A DNA stretch of 9,923 nt from Methylococcaceae bacterium (GTDB taxonomy: Bacteria > Pseudomonadota > Gammaproteobacteria > Methylococcales > Methylococcaceae): positions 1 to 9,923 of the forward strand of contig SXQV01000216.1 in the NCBI GenBank assembly GCA_005792805.1, in the 5' to 3' direction. A model generated the notes under the pieces. It was given only the letters and a program-made list of their open reading frames with translations, was not told where the DNA came from and searched no databases. Position numbers and translations under genes: made by a program. Below are positions 7,192 to 9,923 of this stretch, piece by piece. Position 1 is the stretch's first letter. Each line of letters starts with the position of its first letter.

Positions 7192-7314
7192 ATGATCGAT
7201 GAACGGGAGCATACCCCCCCAGCCCATCCAAACTCACCACCAGGTGAGCCCCCAAGCCAATGCTTGACACTGCCCCCCAGCCCGCCATGCTTCCCTCTAG
7301 CCTCTAGCCTCTAG
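7192..7314 (+). CDS. Possible 40-residue proline-rich leader ORF
   Basis: ATG at 7192 follows a GGGGGG run (seven bases of spacing) that could act as a ribosome binding site, and comes about 40 bases after the candidate promoter. The product begins MIDEREHTPP, is very rich in proline and serine, and ends at a TAG inside the heptamer repeat, 15 bases before the GTG of the next gene and in the same frame. No protein family is recognised. It could be a leader peptide affecting translation of the downstream gene, or chance coding in C-rich DNA. The low complexity argues for caution. Confidence 0.22.
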   Translation: MIDEREHTPPAHPNSPPGEPPSQCLTLPPSPPCFPLASSL

Positions 7315-7326
7315 CCTCTAGCCTCT
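7294..7326. repeat. Heptanucleotide tandem repeat (CCTCTAG)x4 plus a partial unit
   Basis: Four perfect copies of CCTCTAG occupy 7294-7321 and a partial CCTCT follows at 7322-7326, ending three bases before the GTG start of the next gene. The repeat sits where the ribosome binding site should be. Because the unit is 7 bp and contains TAG, four copies close all three reading frames. Such short repeats tend to change copy number by slippage. Confidence 0.95.
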
Positions 7327-7329
7327 GCC

Positions 7330-8472
7330 GTGCTCTCCCTTTCCCTTGCCTTCCTCACCTCCCTCATCATTACCCTGCTCGTCATCAGGTATCAGCACCT
7401 GCACGCGCATATGACGGCGGATCACGATTTGGACGGCGTACAAAAGTTTCACAGCGTCCCCGTGCCCCGGATCGGCGGGGTCGGAGTCTATCTGGGCCTG
7501 CTGGCCGGGTTGCTGGCTAAGCAGTGGGTCGATGACCCCGTCGCGGCACCCAACCTGCTGCTGCTCGCCTGCGCCCTGCCGGCTTTCGGTGCGGGCCTGA
7601 CAGAAGACTTAACCAAGCGCGTCGGCGTTCGTGAGCGGCTGCTGGCCACGGTCTTCTCCGCCCTGCTGGGCGGCTACTTCCTCGGCGCCTGGCTCACCCG
7701 CCTCGACATACCCGGCCTCGACAGTCTCCTGCACCCGCCCACGCTCCGCGTCGGGTTGGATGCCATCACCATCACCGGCTTCCTGGCTATCGCCGTCACC
7801 GCTTTCGCCGTTGCCGGCGTTGCCAATGCTTTCAATATCATTGACGGCTACAACGGGCTCGCTGGCGTCGTTGCCATCATCAGCCTGTTAGGTCTCGCCT
7901 ATGTTGCAGATCATGTCGGCGACAGGATGGTGCTGCTGGGGGCGATCACGACCGTGGGAGCCGCCGCCGGATTTCTTATTTGGAATTACCCCAGCGGCCT
8001 CATATTTCTGGGCGATGGTGGCGCCTACTGCGTTGGCTTTCTGGTGGCCGAACTCTCCGTGCTACTGGTCGCCAGAAATCCCCAGGTATCCCCCTGGTTT
8101 CCCCTGCTCCTGTCGTTTTACCCGATCTTCGAAACCCTGTTTAGCATCTTCCGGCGGGTGATCATTGGCAAAAGCCACCCCGGCCTACCCGACGCCGCGC
8201 ACCTTCATCAGCTCATCTATCGCCGGGTCGTCCGCTGGGCAGTGGGCAGTACCTGCCACAAACAGAAAACCCACCGCAACGCGCTGACCTCACCCTATCT
8301 TTGGGTCATGTCAACCTTTGCCGTCATCCCCGCCACCATCTTCTGGCAAAGTTCGCGGATGCTTCAGCTCTTCGCGCTCCTGTTTGCCGCGACCTACCTG
8401 CTGATCTACCGCAGTATTTATCAGGCACGGTTCCCCAAGTGGCTATCGATCCAGCAGAAACGGAAGCCATAA
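7330..8472 (+). CDS. WecA/WbpL-like undecaprenyl-phosphate sugar-1-phosphate transferase (MraY family)
   Basis: A 380-residue polytopic inner-membrane enzyme of the MraY/WecA/WbpL family (also called glycosyltransferase family 4 in databases). It would transfer a HexNAc-1-phosphate, or related sugar phosphate, from a UDP-sugar to undecaprenyl phosphate, starting repeat-unit synthesis. Motifs: GVQKFHSVPVPRIGG (36-50), TEDLTKRVGVRERL (91-104) with the acidic pair E92-D93 at the position of the family's DD motif, NAFNIIDGYNGLAG (167-179), LGDGGAY (228-233) and the cytoplasmic HLH loop PDAAHLHQL (287-295). About ten membrane helices are expected. The GTG start is chosen because an in-frame TAG lies six codons upstream and the N-terminus looks complete; no Shine-Dalgarno is present. 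Codon composition looks more GC-rich than the wzz region. The exact sugar is unknown. Confidence 0.9.
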   Translation: MLSLSLAFLTSLIITLLVIRYQHLHAHMTADHDLDGVQKFHSVPVPRIGGVGVYLGLLAGLLAKQWVDDPVAAPNLLLLACALPAFGAGLTEDLTKRVGVRERLLATVFSALLGGYFLGAWLTRLDIPGLDSLLHPPTLRVGLDAITITGFLAIAVTAFAVAGVANAFNIIDGYNGLAGVVAIISLLGLAYVADHVGDRMVLLGAITTVGAAAGFLIWNYPSGLIFLGDGGAYCVGFLVAELSVLLVARNPQVSPWFPLLLSFYPIFETLFSIFRRVIIGKSHPGLPDAAHLHQLIYRRVVRWAVGSTCHKQKTHRNALTSPYLWVMSTFAVIPATIFWQSSRMLQLFALLFAATYLLIYRSIYQARFPKWLSIQQKRKP

Positions 8473-8516
8473 TGCAGCGAATTAGGCCGGGAGCTTCAGT
8501 GGAAATTCGGAAATAA
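8472..8516 (+). CDS. Possible 14-codon ORF linking transferase and protease genes
   Basis: The transferase stop TAA (8470-8472) overlaps an ATG (TAATG), which opens a frame encoding MQRIRPGASVEIRK before TAA at 8514-8516, three bases before the protease ATG. The spacing would allow translational coupling from the transferase to the protease. No conservation can be judged from sequence alone, and it may be chance or the tail of a lost gene. Confidence 0.15.
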   Translation: MQRIRPGASVEIRK

Positions 8517-8519
8517 CCT

Positions 8520-8918
8520 ATGGGCATTATCAGAACTGAGTTCGAGTTTACCAATCCCTCCAACCCCGCCTTGAGTTCCGTGGTGGCCAATGCCTTGATT
8601 GATACCGGAGCAGTCCATCTATGCCTGCCCGAACACATTGCACTACAGCTCGACTTAAAAGAATTGGAACAGCGGGAAGTTACGCTCGCCAATGGACGCC
8701 GAGTCAAGGTACCCTATTGCGGTCCCGTCGAGATTCGTTTCAAAAATCGTCGATGCTTTACCGGTGCGATGATCATGGGAGATGAGCCCTTGGTGGGTGC
8801 AATCCCCATGGAGGACATGGACCTTGTCATTTTGCCCACCCGGCAGAGTGTCGATGTCAATCCGGCCAGCCCCAATATTCCCATGTCACTTGCGAAGGGA
8901 ATGGTGCATGCGCATTAA
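8520..8918 (+). CDS. Retropepsin-like (clan AA) aspartic protease
   Basis: A 132-residue protein matching the small bacterial clan AA aspartic proteases, which resemble retroviral proteases and are expected to act as homodimers, each subunit giving one catalytic aspartate. The catalytic motif is ALIDTG (25-30, Asp28). A strand-turn LANGRRVKVPYCGPVEIRFKNR (split over 56-78) follows, and then the family-typical LVGAIPMEDMDLVI (91-104) that forms the second half of the fold. The length is typical, and no signal peptide or membrane helix is present, so it is probably cytoplasmic. It follows the transferase gene by 47 bases and ends two bases before the next ATG. Substrates of these bacterial proteins are unknown. 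It has no known role in polysaccharide synthesis, so it is probably accessory cargo. Confidence 0.85.
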   Translation: MGIIRTEFEFTNPSNPALSSVVANALIDTGAVHLCLPEHIALQLDLKELEQREVTLANGRRVKVPYCGPVEIRFKNRRCFTGAMIMGDEPLVGAIPMEDMDLVILPTRQSVDVNPASPNIPMSLAKGMVHAH

Positions 8919-8920
8919 GC

Positions 8921-9148
8921 ATGAAGTGCGAAAAGCTCAATCTCTACAGTCAACGAACCGAACTCAAAGGCTACGGATTCAAAGGCCAAATCACCCGAGC
9001 GGCACTCTCCACCCCAAGTAATATCGCCGAAGGCATGAATAAAGAATCCATCAAAGAGCAGTTGCGGTTCCTCGAAATCCAAAGCGAACCCCTCGAAAAC
9101 TGCCCTTCGACAAGCCTGTCCCGAGCGGTGCCGAGGGGCTCAGCGTGA
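8921..9148 (+). pseudogene. Four-helix-bundle (S23 / 23S rRNA intervening-sequence) protein remnant
   Basis: A 75-codon frame. Its first 60 residues resemble four-helix-bundle S23 proteins: MKCEKLNLY at the start, then LKGYGFKGQITRAALSTPSN and IAEGMNKESIKEQLRFLEI. Compared with the usual length of about 115-120 residues it appears to lack roughly 15-20 residues between LNLYSQR and the LKGYGFK segment, that is most of helix 1. It also lacks the whole C-terminal half. From about residue 62 the frame reads into a palindromic intergenic repeat (CPSTSLSRAVPRGSA), which is not family sequence. The remains therefore look like a decayed gene, internally deleted and cut by the repeat. It starts two bases after the protease stop. 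Confidence 0.7.
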
Positions 9149-9158
9149 ACGGAGCCCC
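9104..9158. repeat. Palindromic intergenic repeat of the CTTCGACAAG...GTGAACGG type
   Basis: The segment reads CCCTTCGACAAGCCTGTCCC, a GAGCGGTGCC middle, then GGGGCTCAGCGTGAACGGAG and CCCC. It resembles the scattered small repeats in many proteobacteria that carry CTTCGACAAGCTCAG and GTGAACGG. It contains GACA/TGTC and GGGGCTC/GAGCCCC pairs. It lies where the C-terminal half of the S23 gene should be. Part of its wording (GCCTGTC, CTCAG) is shared with the left hairpin of copy 2 at 6896-6923, so related palindromes occur twice in the window. Confidence 0.6.
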
Positions 9159-9171
9159 ATTAAATTTCTTC
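9135..9171 (+). terminator. Terminator-like hairpin before the dehydrogenase gene
   Basis: GGGGCTC at 9135-9141 pairs perfectly with GAGCCCC at 9152-9158 around a 10-base loop, followed by a T-rich ATTAAATTTCTTC stretch. It could end transcription of the transferase-protease-S23 group. The T run is interrupted and the stem belongs to a dispersed repeat, so termination may be incidental and leaky. Confidence 0.35.
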
Positions 9172-9218
9172 GTTGCTTAACGTCGTCTGACGAATAAAAA
9201 CACTTAAAAATTCTGGCT

Positions 9219-9923
9219 ATGGGGCAAATAGTGAATCTCTCTGCAATCAAACTAGCCATCATTGGCCTTGGCTATGTCGGCCTGCCATTAGCGGTCGAGT
9301 TTGGCCGCAAGCGATCCGTAGTCGGGTTCGATATCAACCTGCGTCGCATCGAAGAATTGCAGAACGGCCACGACAGCACCCTGGAAACTACACAGGAAGA
9401 ACTCCACTCAGCAAAGGGCCTGTGTTTCACCACCAACACAGAAGACTTGAAGGCCTGCAACTGCTACATCGTCACCGTCCCCACGCCGATCGACGAATAC
9501 AAGCGCCCCGACCTGACGCCTTTGCTCAAGGCCAGCGAAACCGTGGGTAAAATCCTAAAGCAAGGTGACATCGTTATCTACGAATCGACCGTGTACCCCG
9601 GTTGCACCGAAGAAGACTGTGTACCCGTCCTGGAGAAGCACTCCGGCCTCAAGTTCAATCAAGACTTCTATTGCGGCTACAGCCCCGAACGTATCAACCC
9701 CGGCGACAAGGAACACCGCGTCACCACCATCAAAAAGGTGACCTCAGGCTCTACCCCAGAAATCGCCGACTTTGTCGATGCCCTCTATAACGAAATCATA
9801 ATGGCAGGCACTCACAAAGCCCTAAGTATCAAGGTGGCCGAAGCTGCCAAGGTCATCGAGAATACCCAGCGCGACCTCAATATTGCATTGATGAACGAAC
9901 TGGCGATCATCTTCGACAAGATC
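9219..9923 (+). CDS. tviB: TviB/WbpA-type UDP-HexNAc 6-dehydrogenase, N-terminal part (3' end outside window)
   Basis: The first 235 codons of a cytoplasmic NAD-dependent nucleotide-sugar dehydrogenase of the UDP-Glc/UDP-ManNAc dehydrogenase superfamily. It should oxidise C6 of UDP-GlcNAc or UDP-GalNAc to the uronic acid. Visible motifs are the Rossmann loop GLGYVGLP (16-23), GFDIN with Asp38 for the NAD ribose, VPTPIDEYKRPDL (87-99), YESTVYPGCTEED (121-133), SPERINPGDK (155-164), SGSTPE (176-181) and KVAEAAKVIENTQRD (205-219). These closely follow Salmonella TviB/VipA and Pseudomonas WbpA as recalled. The catalytic cysteine lies beyond the window. The start is ATG 9219; GTG 9231, preceded by a GGGG run, is an alternative giving a protein four residues shorter. 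It sits 70 bases after the S23 remnant and points to further polysaccharide genes to the right. Confidence 0.93.
   Translation, partial: MGQIVNLSAIKLAIIGLGYVGLPLAVEFGRKRSVVGFDINLRRIEELQNGHDSTLETTQEELHSAKGLCFTTNTEDLKACNCYIVTVPTPIDEYKRPDLTPLLKASETVGKILKQGDIVIYESTVYPGCTEEDCVPVLEKHSGLKFNQDFYCGYSPERINPGDKEHRVTTIKKVTSGSTPEIADFVDALYNEIIMAGTHKALSIKVAEAAKVIENTQRDLNIALMNELAIIFDKI

Noticed and set aside
6579..7195. Long open frames on both strands across the tandem repeats (for example 6704-7195 plus, 6579-7022 minus)
   Set aside because: They simply translate the repeated GC-rich element, are open on several frames at once, and contain low-complexity proline/arginine/glycine-rich sequence with the same peptide repeated; not credible proteins.
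7264..7292. Second promoter at TTGACA 7264-7269
   Set aside because: No reasonable -10 at 16-18 bp; the region overlaps the C-rich leader and heptamer repeat.
8324..8707. 127-codon minus-strand open frame across the transferase end and protease
   Set aside because: It lies antisense to two recognisable genes, has no family features, and is explained as a shadow of their codon pattern.

Overview
The window looks like part of a surface-polysaccharide (O-antigen, capsule or exopolysaccharide) gene cluster from a proteobacterium, most likely an environmental gammaproteobacterium. The basis is the protein families seen: a YgiQ-type radical SAM protein, a bifunctional ManC, a Wzz-like chain-length regulator, a TviB/WbpA-type nucleotide-sugar dehydrogenase, and a GC-rich genome with palindromic intergenic repeats. 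The species cannot be named from the sequence.

Layout. At the left edge is the 5' end of a ygiQ-like gene on the minus strand (1-165), which seems to be the flanking chromosomal gene. After about 300 bp of non-coding DNA comes a Wzx-type flippase (467-1741), which overlaps by 4 bp a family-2 glycosyltransferase (1738-2766). A family-4 glycosyltransferase on the minus strand (2763-3737) converges on it, and the two stop codons share one CTAG. Next on the plus strand is a Wzz-family gene split by a -1 frameshift in an A5 run (3828-4364 and 4370-5014), then manC (5039-6478).

About 850 bp without a conserved gene follow. They hold two tandem copies of a roughly 220-250 bp GC-rich element with hairpin arms (6603-7071), a possible promoter, a possible 40-codon leader ORF, and a heptanucleotide tandem repeat directly before the GTG start of a WecA/WbpL-like sugar-phosphate transferase (7330-8472). 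A small accessory block follows: a retropepsin-like (clan AA) aspartic protease (8520-8918) and the remnant of a four-helix-bundle S23 gene (8921-9148) ending in a palindromic repeat. The right edge holds the first 235 codons of a TviB/WbpA-type UDP-HexNAc 6-dehydrogenase (9219-9923).

How the genes fit together (inference). The WecA/WbpL-like enzyme would load the first sugar phosphate onto undecaprenyl phosphate. ManC would supply GDP-mannose and the TviB-like enzyme a UDP-HexNAc uronic acid. The two glycosyltransferases would extend the repeat unit, Wzx would flip it, and Wzz would set chain length. No Wzy polymerase is visible, so it should lie outside the window. I see no clearly new system. 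The most interesting features are the frameshifted wzz with a dnaX-like slip site, the heptamer repeat and leader ORF before the initiating transferase, and the protease/S23/repeat block.
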